Of a DNA stretch of 5,111 nt, positions 1 through 5,111 are shown one piece after another. Source of the stretch: Deltaproteobacteria bacterium. GTDB lineage: Bacteria; Desulfobacterota; Desulfobulbia; Desulfobulbales; Desulfocapsaceae. The position numbers were made by a program, and so were the translations under genes. The stretch is from positions 1 through 5,111 of the forward strand of contig JAJYAX010000154.1 in assembly GCA_021779275.1 (NCBI GenBank). The letters run 5' to 3'. Each line of letters opens with the position of its first letter. Within the stretch, counting starts at the first letter, position 1. Below the pieces are notes generated by a model. It made no database searches and was not told the DNA's origin. It worked only from the letters and a program-made list of their open reading frames with translations.

Positions 1-1153
1 TGACCTTGTCCTGCAGCCGGTAACGGATGATCCGGAAAGGGACCCGGCGCTGCTCGCCAAGGCCCTGCATGAAAAACGCAATATTTACATCCTCGTCCTC
101 GAATCCTTTCTTGATCCGAAGCTTTTTACAAAACTGAAATTTCAAACGCCCACGGAACCAGCCCAATTTTCGGCTTTCCGAAAGAAAATGCACGTGGCGC
201 AATCCCCGGTTTTCGGCGGGGGGACGGCTCAGGCCGAATTCGAGGTCCTGTGCGGCGTGCCGGCCTATAAGCGCTACACCTCGGCTGAATTTAATATGCT
301 GAACGGAACATCGACCCCTTGTCTCCCCAACCTGCTGGCCGGGGCCGGTTATAGGACGATTGCGACGCAGGCATATAAACCGGATTTTTTTAATTCGGAG
401 AAGGCATATCGATCACTCGGTTTTGAGGAAACCAATTTTCCCACCGTCTATGCCGGCAACAGGTTGACCTACCTGAAATATGACGTCCCGGAAGGCTATA
501 TCTTCGACGGCGACCTCTTTTCGCAGAACCTCTCCTATGTGCAGAAGCTGCTTGCCGATGGCAGGCCGTTTCTCAATTATGTGCTGGGTATATACGGTCA
601 TATGCCTCACGAGACCGACACGACCCGGTTTCCACCCAAGGTGGATATTGTTGGGGTCAAAAAAGGCTCCCAGGCCTATCTGGCCATTCAACAATTTTAT
701 TACCGGGCCGGGGCGGTTGCCGACTACCTGCGGAAGCTCAGGGAAATGGACCCGAAAGGTATTATTCTGGTGACCAGCGATCATCTTCCGCCATTGGATC
801 TCGGTCCGAAGACCTATGAGGCCCTGGGATACAGGCTTGCAAGCAAAGGAGAGGAATTTCTACAGAATGTCTGGATTTTTGACGGCCCGCAACGCAAGAA
901 TACTTCCTGGCCGAACCATTATTTTGAGTATATGGACTTCCTGCTTGATACCTTAACCGATGGGCGCTTTTGTAAAGATGTGGTGTGTAAAAACCGTCAG
1001 GCCTGGTCTTCTGAAAGGTTGACCACCAGCTATACCAACCTCATGGCCCAGGGGGCGGGGCTTGTGAAGAAACCCGCCGGTCTTGTGGCCGGCTCCTCTC
1101 CGCGTCCCTCTGCAACCGAACTCGGCGCGCCTGTTCAGCAGCAAGTTCAATAG
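1..1153 (+). CDS. LtaS/MdoB-like phosphoglycerol transferase, sulfatase superfamily (5' partial)
   Basis: The frame is open from base 2 to TAG at 1151-1153 (383 residues); the true start lies before the window, and the ATG at 188 is internal because conserved sequence precedes it. The visible part is the extracytoplasmic catalytic domain of the LtaS/MdoB family, which transfers glycerophosphate from phosphatidylglycerol to an envelope glycan or lipid acceptor. Numbering from base 2, I see the metal-ligand Glu in IYILVLESF (E34), the nucleophile Thr in FGGGTAQAEFEVLCG (T75, equivalent to Thr300 of S. aureus LtaS), a GHMPH motif near residue 200, and the metal-binding VTSDH (D260, H261). The N-terminal membrane helices of this family must lie upstream. 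A low-complexity tail rich in Pro, Ser and Gln (about residues 335-383) follows the domain. In a Gram-negative, the acceptor could be osmoregulated periplasmic glucan or another surface glycan rather than teichoic acid; the sequence cannot decide. Family assignment is firm, acceptor unknown. Confidence 0.9.
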   Translation, partial: DLVLQPVTDDPERDPALLAKALHEKRNIYILVLESFLDPKLFTKLKFQTPTEPAQFSAFRKKMHVAQSPVFGGGTAQAEFEVLCGVPAYKRYTSAEFNMLNGTSTPCLPNLLAGAGYRTIATQAYKPDFFNSEKAYRSLGFEETNFPTVYAGNRLTYLKYDVPEGYIFDGDLFSQNLSYVQKLLADGRPFLNYVLGIYGHMPHETDTTRFPPKVDIVGVKKGSQAYLAIQQFYYRAGAVADYLRKLREMDPKGIILVTSDHLPPLDLGPKTYEALGYRLASKGEEFLQNVWIFDGPQRKNTSWPNHYFEYMDFLLDTLTDGRFCKDVVCKNRQAWSSERLTTSYTNLMAQGAGLVKKPAGLVAGSSPRPSATELGAPVQQQVQ

Positions 1154-1187
1154 AGGGGTTCTTTGTTAGGCTACTGCTGATTGCCGG

Positions 1188-2021
1188 ATGCCCCCCATGA
1201 AACTCAAGGAAATCCTGAAAACGGTCCTGAGCCGGGACGAGATGGGGTCCCTGGTTGGCTCTTTTGATGTCATTGGCGATACTGCAATCATCATCATCCC
1301 CGACGAGCTTGCAGCGAAAGAACGGCTGATTGCCGAGGCGCTCCTGCAGACCCATAAGAATATCCGGACAGTAGCAAAACGGGTCGGCGCCTATGATGGT
1401 GAATTCCGGACCATAGCCCTGGCGGTTATCGGCGGAGAGGTCATGCATGAGACGGAACACCGGGAAAATGGGGTGCGGTTTTTTCTGCATCCCGAAAAAG
1501 CCTATTTTTCGGTGCGCAGCAGCAACGAACGAAAACGGATCTCCTCGCTGGTCCGTCCCGGCGAGGATGTCCTGGTCTTCTTTTCAGGAATCGGGGCCTT
1601 TCCGCTGGTTATTGCCGCCAACAGCCAGGCCGGGGATATCGTCGGCATCGAGAAAAATCCGGATGCCCATCGGTATGCGCTCAAGAGTCTTGCCGGGAAT
1701 AAACGTATTCGAAATGTCGTTTTTTATAAAGGAGATGTGGCCGATATCACCCCCCGACTGAGTCGGACATTTGATCGGGTCTTGATGCCGCTGCCGAGGA
1801 CCTCGCAGGCCTATCTGGCAATCGCCCTGACAACCGTCCGTTCCGGCGGCCGGCTCCATTTCTATGATTTCCAGTCCGTCGGCGCCTTTCGGCAATCGAT
1901 TGAAAAAATAGACCGGGCCTGTGGAGAAAATGGCAGAAAACTGATAACTGCTGAGATTGCCGTCTGCGGACATTGCAGTCCGCGTACCTACCGGATCTGT
2001 GTCGATGCCCGGATTGAATAA
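1188..2021 (+). CDS. Trm5/TYW2-like class I SAM-dependent methyltransferase
   Basis: A 277-residue protein with the layout of the Met-10+/Trm5 family, whose archaeal and eukaryotic members methylate N1 of guanosine 37 in tRNA or modify wyosine precursors. In order: an N-terminal SFDVIGDTAIIIIP strand (25-38); ENG-FFLHPEKAYFSVR-ERKRI (93-117), the family's RNA/SAM region; SAM motif I as VLVFFSGIGAFPL (128-140), where VxDxFAGIGPF is usual; acidic motif II EKNPDAHRYA (155-164); GDV (182-184); DRVLMPLPRTSQAYL (196-210), where Trm5 has an MNLP-like stretch; and GGRLHFYDF (220-228). At 277 residues it lacks the extra N-terminal D1 domain of the longer archaeal enzymes. Two starts are possible, ATG 1188 and ATG 1197, neither with a strong Shine-Dalgarno; a stop at 1167 rules out earlier ones. 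It follows the transferase by 34 nt and may be co-transcribed. Bacteria normally make m1G37 with the unrelated TrmD, so the substrate is uncertain. Confidence 0.85.
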   Translation: MPPMKLKEILKTVLSRDEMGSLVGSFDVIGDTAIIIIPDELAAKERLIAEALLQTHKNIRTVAKRVGAYDGEFRTIALAVIGGEVMHETEHRENGVRFFLHPEKAYFSVRSSNERKRISSLVRPGEDVLVFFSGIGAFPLVIAANSQAGDIVGIEKNPDAHRYALKSLAGNKRIRNVVFYKGDVADITPRLSRTFDRVLMPLPRTSQAYLAIALTTVRSGGRLHFYDFQSVGAFRQSIEKIDRACGENGRKLITAEIAVCGHCSPRTYRICVDARIE

Positions 2022-2060
2022 AAAAGGGCCCAACGGTAATGGGTTGCCGTTGGGCCCTTT
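2020..2060 (-). terminator. Rho-independent terminator of the DUF1641-SQR operon, possibly bidirectional
   Basis: A 17-bp stem pairs 2023-2039 with 2044-2060 (one G-T wobble) around a 4-nt loop; its core is the inverted repeat GGGCCCAACGG / CCGTTGGGCCC. Read on the minus strand it is followed by six T residues (A run 2020-2025 on plus), and it begins 20 nt after the SQR stop at 2081. It is therefore the normal end of the minus-strand operon. On the plus strand it directly follows the methyltransferase stop but has only three T residues after the stem, so it would end that transcript less efficiently. Its position supports the SQR gene truly ending at 2081 rather than at the internal TGA. Confidence 0.9.
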
Positions 2061-2080
2061 GGTTACTCCGCTTGAATGTC

Positions 2081-3322
2081 CTATTTCTTTTTGATCATAT
2101 CAAGACGTTTGCCGGTCAGCTGCAGCGCCGGCGGACCAAGCCACGTCCCTGCCAACAGCAGGTTGTAGTAGGCCCATTTGAACAGGAGCTTGGAGAGATG
2201 GTTCATTTCCGTATCCTGCAGGAGGCCCATCGGTCCTATGCTGGGGAACGGGTATTGTCCGACGACCGGTTCGATATCGTAGTTGAAGTCTATAACGTAG
2301 GCTTTCCCGAAGCCTGATTCAATGAATCAGAGGGCATGCCCATCTGATCGCGCGTGCTGGGCCTCCCCGTTGATGAAGGCCATGATGTTTTCTTCCAGGA
2401 TATCGGCCTGGAAATGGGCCACCGCGCCGGCCTTGGAGGTCGGGACGTTGGTCCCGTCGCCCAGCACCCAGACATTCGGCCGATCTTTCGGCTGCAGGGT
2501 ATGCTTATCCACCGGAATATACCCCATGGGATCGGAGATCCCGGAATCGATCATGACCTGGGAGCCGAAGTTGGGCGGGATGGAGACCAGCATATCATAA
2601 TTGACCTCAATCCCGTCATAGGACTGGATGACCTTCCTCTCACCATCGACGGCGCCAAGGGCGAAATTCGGCGTGATCTTGATGTTCTTCTGCTCGCAGG
2701 CCGCCGTCAGCACCTGCGTGGCGACGGGTTTGGTGAAGGCGCCGGTAAGGGGGGTCACAAACTCGATTTCGACCTTGTCCCGGATGCCGCGCTCATGGAA
2801 ATGCCAATCGGCAAGGAAGGCGAATTCCAGGGGAGCCACAGGGCATTTGATCGGCATCTCGGCCACATTGATGACCAGTTTGCCGCCGGTAAACCCGGCC
2901 AGGGCCTTTTTCAGTCCAATACAGTCATCGTAGCGATAGTACCCATAGACATTCTTGCCCCAGGTCTCCGCCAGGCCTTCCACCTCTTCGGTCCGCGTAT
3001 CGCAGCCGGTGGACATGATTAGGATATCGTATTGATATTTACCGCGCGTACTGGTGGCAACTTCCTGTTTGTCCCAGTCCACATTGACCAATTCCGAGAC
3101 GACAAAATCGATTCCCGGCTTGATGAACTCTCTCTTTGTCTTTCGGATTTCCTTTTCGGTGTTGATTCCAAAAGGAACGAAGAGATATCCAGGCTGGTAG
3201 TCGTGTATATTGTCTTTATCAATGATCGTTATATTCCATTCATCACGATCAAGATGCCTTCTCATCTTGTTGGCCATCATGGTGCCACCGCATCCGGCGC
3301 CGAGAATGACGAGTTTTTTCAT
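2081..3322 (-). CDS. sqr: Sulfide:quinone oxidoreductase, probable selenoprotein (in-frame TGA read as Sec)
   Basis: A flavoprotein of the SQR/flavocytochrome c sulfide dehydrogenase family, 413 residues if the TGA at 2327-2329 is read as selenocysteine. SQR sits on the cytoplasmic membrane, oxidises sulfide to polysulfide or sulfur and reduces quinone. Visible: FAD-binding VILGAGCGGTMMANKM (5-20); YQPGYLFVPFG (42-52); second dinucleotide segment YDILIMSTGCDT (98-109); catalytic Cys160 in MPIKCPVAPLEF; VWVLGDGTNVPTSKAGAVAHFQA (284-306); Sec332 in DGHAL-Sec-FIESGFGKA; DFNYD and then a C-terminal hydrophobic/amphipathic tail (about 375-413) typical of the quinone and membrane site. Sec332 aligns with the C-terminal catalytic cysteine of SQRs; Cys160 is its partner. 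The third cysteine of some types (about 124-128) is absent. The start ATG 3322 has an AGGGAG ribosome site. It lies 70 nt downstream of the DUF1641 gene in one operon. The alternative is a nonsense mutation or read error giving a 331-residue truncated protein; the SECIS-like hairpin, intact downstream frame and adjacent terminator argue against this. Confidence 0.88.
2299..2329 (-). promoter_or_regulatory. Candidate bacterial SECIS element with Sec UGA codon
   Basis: On the minus-strand mRNA the UGA (2329-2327) is followed by an 11-nt spacer and then a 17-nt hairpin, AGGCUUCGGGAAAGCCU (2315-2299): a perfect 6-bp stem closing a CGGGA loop. The minimal E. coli fdhF SECIS recognised by SelB is likewise a 17-nt stem-loop 11 nt after the UGA, and bacterial SECIS loops require a G in the first two positions; here the second is G. 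The hairpin is seen directly; its SelB binding is inferred. The U bulged in the fdhF stem is not obvious here, which is usual variation among bacteria. Confidence 0.75.
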
Positions 3323-3329
3323 GGTATTT

Positions 3330-3336
3330 CTCCCTC
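3330..3336 (-). promoter_or_regulatory. Ribosome binding site of sqr
   Basis: On the minus strand GAGGGAG precedes the ATG at 3322-3320 by 7 nt (AAATACC). It fixes the start of the SQR gene and places it directly before the FAD-binding glycine motif, the expected N-terminus. Confidence 0.75.
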
Positions 3337-3392
3337 TTATCTGATTTTTTAAACGAATATCTACCTGTGCAAGCCGGTTCTTCCCTTCTGTA

Positions 3393-4136
3393 TCACCCGT
3401 TGTCCCTATGGGCCTGCGCCATGGAGCCTATGACCTCCAGCATGGTGAAGATCACGCCCAGCGCCTCCTGCACATTTGGATCATTGAGCTTTTTCAGGGC
3501 GCCGAACGGCCCGATCTTGTTGGATTTGCTCAAGTCGATTCCGTGAATCACGGCACTCATCGCATCTGCCTGCGCCGGTGAGCATTTGAAATCCTTGATG
3601 GATTCCAGAGCAGTACCGGCTACCTTCAGAACCCCGCCTATTTCGCTAAAAAAATCGGTGATCCTGGGCAAGACCAGCTTAGCCATCGGTTCGATTTCAT
3701 CTTTGAGTTCCATGCCTGATTTCAGCATGGTGAGGGCGGTATTGATATGATGGACATTGCCCATGGTATTCCTAAACAGCGCGGCTAATTCCTCGGGATC
3801 ATAGTGTCCATTAAGTTCCGCGAAGAATTCCGTTACCTTGGGCAGAACCAACTTGGCCATCGGTTCGAATTCATTCTTGAGTTCCATTGCGCCCTTGACT
3901 GTGGTGAGCAGGGAATTCAAGGTCTCCACATTCAACACCAGGTTTCTCATGAAATGGACAAGATCATCCCTCCTGTGTTCCTGATCAAGTTCGGAAAGAC
4001 AATCCGAAACAAGCGGCCCGGCCTGATGAACCATCGGCATCATGTCCTGTTTCAGTTCTGCCAGAACACCGGCCTTTAATGTATGAATCTCATTGGAAAG
4101 ACTGTCGAGTTTTTCTAAAATCAAGGCTTCATCCAT
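3393..4136 (-). CDS. DUF1641 family protein with three tandem 58-residue repeats
   Basis: A 247-residue, almost entirely helical, soluble protein without signal peptide or membrane helix. The C-terminus, GALKKLNDPNVQEALGVIF to about residue 238, is the recognisable DUF1641 signature (a short helix with L-DP-VQ-GL). The rest is built from units of exactly 58 residues, beginning at E27 (ELKQDMMPM), E85 (ELKNEFEPM) and E143 (ELKDEIEPM), with a weak fourth at D201. Units two and three share EPMAKLVLP and an FF-E ending. Only two cysteines occur (C46, C185), not in a metal-binding pattern. It is first in the operon, with SQR following 70 nt after its TGA stop. DUF1641 genes are known to occur beside SQR-like flavoproteins and formate dehydrogenases, but I know of no proven biochemical role; a partner or scaffold for the neighbouring oxidoreductase is an inference. 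The ribosome site before ATG 4136 is weak. Confidence 0.85.
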   Translation of the reverse strand: MDEALILEKLDSLSNEIHTLKAGVLAELKQDMMPMVHQAGPLVSDCLSELDQEHRRDDLVHFMRNLVLNVETLNSLLTTVKGAMELKNEFEPMAKLVLPKVTEFFAELNGHYDPEELAALFRNTMGNVHHINTALTMLKSGMELKDEIEPMAKLVLPRITDFFSEIGGVLKVAGTALESIKDFKCSPAQADAMSAVIHGIDLSKSNKIGPFGALKKLNDPNVQEALGVIFTMLEVIGSMAQAHRDNG

Positions 4137-4200
4137 GGCATTCGGTCTCTTTTTTTTTATTGTGGCAAGATTAATCGTGAATGATTGCTTATTTACCTCT

Positions 4201-4240
4201 GGTACGAATCATCAATTGATTCTTACCGGAATAGCCGGTA
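4201..4240. promoter_or_regulatory. Two overlapping palindromes in the DUF1641 leader
   Basis: A 27-nt interrupted palindrome spans 4201-4227: GGTA-C-GAATCA, a 5-nt centre, then TGATTC-T-TACC, with one mismatch pair. A second perfect one, TACCGG-AATAG-CCGGTA, spans 4224-4240. They share TACC at 4224-4227, so in the minus-strand leader RNA the two hairpins exclude each other. They could be protein-binding sites on DNA or alternative RNA folds. There is no U-tract after either, so neither is a plain terminator. Confidence 0.45.
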
Positions 4241-4276
4241 TATACTCTCGCGTCTTTTTCCTACTGTCTGTCAGTA

Positions 4277-4320
4277 ATATACTACATGGTGGTAGATAAC
4301 GCTCGAATTATATACTACAT
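4277..4320. repeat. Direct repeat ATATACTACAT, 33 bp apart, possible operator pair
   Basis: The 11-mer ATATACTACAT occurs at 4277-4287 and 4310-4320 in the same orientation, 33 bp apart (about three helical turns), and both copies continue as N-GT. Each is also followed by a GTAG that can pair with its CTAC (4282-4285 with 4292-4295; ACTAC 4314-4318 with GTAGT 4328-4332), giving imperfect inverted repeats with unequal spacers. The second copy covers the -10 of the minus-strand promoter. A regulator binding cooperatively on one DNA face is an inference. Confidence 0.55.
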
Positions 4321-4337
4321 TGTAACAGTAGTGTCCA
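4309..4337 (-). promoter_or_regulatory. Sigma-70-type promoter of the DUF1641-sqr operon
   Basis: On the minus strand TGGACA (4337-4332, five of six matches to TTGACA) is followed after 17 nt by TATATA (4314-4309), which overlaps TATAAT (4312-4307). Transcription would start near 4300 and leave a leader of about 165 nt before the DUF1641 ATG. The direct-repeat motif described separately overlaps the -10 region, which fits a controlled promoter. This is a consensus match by eye, without a start-site map. Confidence 0.55.
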
Positions 4338-4389
4338 GTTGAAAATATGCAATGCCTGGAATTTTTATTAATTTCAAAAAGAGATGTTT

Positions 4390-4412
4390 GTTGATAAATA
4401 TTATTTAATAAC
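4390..4412. promoter_or_regulatory. AT-rich imperfect palindrome, possible operator
   Basis: GTT (4390-4392) pairs with AAC (4410-4412), and TAAATA (4395-4400) with TATTTA (4402-4407) around a central T, leaving two unpaired or wobble positions per arm. It lies between the two divergent promoters, about 75 bp upstream of the aminotransferase -10. AT-rich sequence makes chance palindromes common, so support is weak. Confidence 0.3.
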
Positions 4413-4463
4413 GATGACTTATTTGTACGTGACAGAAAAAAGAACACTGAAAAAGTATTCTTA

Positions 4464-4493
4464 TTGACACTAATAATCTAAAGAGATTATTGT
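4464..4493 (+). promoter_or_regulatory. Promoter of the aminotransferase gene with operator-like palindrome in the spacer
   Basis: A perfect -35 box TTGACA (4464-4469) is followed after 18 nt by TATTGT (4488-4493), a fair -10. The spacer and the edge of the -10 hold a perfect 20-bp interrupted palindrome, AATAATCT-AAAG-AGATTATT (4472-4491). A protein bound there would block RNA polymerase, so a repressed promoter is likely. The leader would be about 37 nt. Confidence 0.55.
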
Positions 4494-4527
4494 TAAAGCT
4501 TGCATTTTTTTTCTGAAAAATCCTCCC

Positions 4528-4533
4528 GGAGGG
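4528..4533 (+). promoter_or_regulatory. Ribosome binding site of the aminotransferase
   Basis: GGAGGG lies 3 nt before ATG 4537 (GGAGG 4 nt before), strong in sequence but closely spaced. CCTC (4522-4525) just upstream could pair with GAGG (4529-4532) around a 3-nt loop, so the site may be partly masked in the mRNA; that hairpin is small. Confidence 0.7.
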
Positions 4534-4536
4534 AAT

Positions 4537-5111
4537 ATGTGGAAGAATATCAAGGCGGCACCCGAAGATTCAATCCTTGGCCTGACAGAGGCCTTTAAGA
4601 AAGAGTCAAATCCCCGAAAAGTAAACCTGGGTGTCGGTGTTTATAAAGACGACAGCGGCAATACGCCTATTCTGCAGTGTGTGAAAAAAGCAGAAGAAAT
4701 GCTCCTGCAGAAGGAAAAAACCAAAAGTTACCTGCCGATTTCCGGAGATCCGTCTTATGCCGCCGGCGTGCGGAGACTGCTCTTCGGTGAGAAAAGTGAA
4801 GCGATTATATCTGGTCGTACCGCCACCGTTCATGCCCCCGGGGGGACTGGGGCGCTCCGTGTCGGCGCCGATCTTTTAAAGAAATTCAAGCCCGAGGCCA
4901 GGGTCTGGATAAGTGCGCCGACCTGGGCCAACCACAAGGGGATCTTTGGTTCCGCGGGCTTCCCCTTGAGTGAATACCCCTATTACAATCATCAAACAAA
5001 GAGGGTCGATTTTGCAGAAATGCTGACCTGTCTGGAGGCGATCCCCGAACGTGATATAGTCCTGCTGCATGCCTGCTGTCATAACCCCAGCGGTGCAAAT
5101 CTCACGTCCCA
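4537..5111 (+). CDS. Class I aspartate/aromatic amino-acid aminotransferase (3' partial)
   Basis: The first 191 residues of a PLP-dependent aminotransferase of the AspC/TyrB type, which moves an amino group between aspartate or aromatic amino acids and 2-oxoglutarate in the cytoplasm. From the ATG: AAPEDSILGLTEAFK (7-21), the usual N-terminus and good support for this start; LGVGVYKDDSGNTPIL (31-46); SYLPISGDPSYAAGV (64-78); PLP-phosphate loop GGTGALR (102-108); SAPTWANHKGIF (126-137), with Trp130 expected to stack on the cofactor; and LLHACCHNPSG (177-187), with Asn183 as the cofactor ring-oxygen ligand. The usual HNPTG reads HNPSG here. The family is about 400 residues, so roughly half, including the Schiff-base lysine, is outside the window. 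Aspartate versus aromatic preference cannot be read from this part. It is transcribed away from the SQR operon; nothing visible links it to sulfide. Confidence 0.92.
   Translation, partial: MWKNIKAAPEDSILGLTEAFKKESNPRKVNLGVGVYKDDSGNTPILQCVKKAEEMLLQKEKTKSYLPISGDPSYAAGVRRLLFGEKSEAIISGRTATVHAPGGTGALRVGADLLKKFKPEARVWISAPTWANHKGIFGSAGFPLSEYPYYNHQTKRVDFAEMLTCLEAIPERDIVLLHACCHNPSGANLTS

Larger units (their letters stand above)
4137..4536. other. Divergent intergenic control region, no gene
   Basis: Four hundred AT-rich bases separate the DUF1641 and aminotransferase starts. They hold the two divergent promoters, the 33-bp direct repeat and the palindromes listed separately. The one short plus-strand frame here (4093-4299) starts inside DUF1641 on the opposite strand, shows no recognisable motif and lacks a ribosome site, so I do not call a gene. 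No tRNA or recognised riboswitch class is seen. Confidence 0.7.

Noticed and set aside
1041..1490. 149-codon minus-strand open frame across the transferase-methyltransferase junction
   Set aside because: It is antisense to two recognised genes and shows no known motif.
2039..2317. 92-codon plus-strand open frame across the convergent region
   Set aside because: It starts inside the terminator stem and runs antisense to the SQR C-terminal coding sequence, with no motif or ribosome site.
2354..3022. 222-codon open frame on the plus strand opposite sqr
   Set aside because: It is antisense to the well-supported SQR gene, has no recognisable motif or ribosome site, and its composition (many Gly, His, Asp, Arg) is that of a shadow frame.
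2327..3322. A complete 331-residue SQR ending at the TGA
   Set aside because: It would lack the second catalytic residue and the membrane-binding tail, which are encoded intact in the same frame just after the TGA; the terminator also lies after the later stop.
3393..3395. TGA at the end of the DUF1641 gene as a second Sec codon
   Set aside because: The protein already has its expected DUF1641 end, the codons after the TGA show no family resemblance, no cysteine is expected there, and no hairpin of suitable spacing is evident.
4143..4160. Homopolymer T run near the DUF1641 start as a terminator
   Set aside because: No adjacent GC-rich stem precedes it on the plus strand, and in the minus-strand transcript it is an A run.
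4093..4299. 68-codon plus-strand open frame in the divergent intergenic region
   Set aside because: It begins inside DUF1641 on the other strand, lacks a ribosome site and overlaps the palindromes and promoter elements.

Overview
The window (about 50 % GC in the genes, clearly AT-richer between 4140 and 4530) looks like a chromosomal piece of an anaerobic Gram-negative bacterium, most plausibly a deltaproteobacterium (Desulfobacterota). This is inferred from gene content: a sulfide:quinone oxidoreductase (SQR), a DUF1641 partner gene, a Trm5-like methyltransferase, and what appears to be selenocysteine use. No taxonomic marker is present.

Layout. (1) 1-1153, plus strand: the 3' part of an LtaS/MdoB-type phosphoglycerol transferase (alkaline phosphatase/sulfatase fold), cut by the window start. 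(2) 1188-2021, plus strand, 34 nt behind it: a 277-residue Trm5/TYW2-like class I SAM methyltransferase. (3) 2020-2060: a strong hairpin terminator between convergent genes, with its U-tract in the minus-strand direction. (4) 2081-4136, minus strand: a two-gene operon, a 247-residue DUF1641 protein followed by SQR. (5) 4137-4536: a 400-nt divergent control region with two promoters, a 33-bp-spaced direct repeat and several palindromes. (6) 4537 to the end, plus strand: the first 191 residues of a class I aspartate/aromatic aminotransferase, cut by the window end.

Main observation. The SQR reading frame contains an in-frame TGA (2327-2329, minus strand). A standard gene caller would end the protein there at 331 residues, yet the same frame stays open for 81 more codons and encodes a typical SQR C-terminus with the FNY motif and the amphipathic membrane-binding tail. 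It ends at TAG 2081-2083, just before the terminator. The TGA falls where SQRs carry the C-terminal catalytic cysteine (Cys356 of the Acidithiobacillus ferrooxidans enzyme, Cys347 of Aquifex). A 17-nt hairpin with G residues in its loop starts exactly 11 nt after the UGA, the geometry of a minimal bacterial SECIS element. The simplest reading is a 413-residue selenocysteine-containing SQR in which Sec replaces the cysteine that handles sulfide and polysulfide at the FAD.

How the genes may work together. SQR oxidises sulfide at the membrane and passes electrons to the quinone pool; the co-transcribed DUF1641 protein probably assists or partners it. The other genes (envelope glycerophosphate transfer, probable RNA methylation, amino-acid transamination) look functionally separate.
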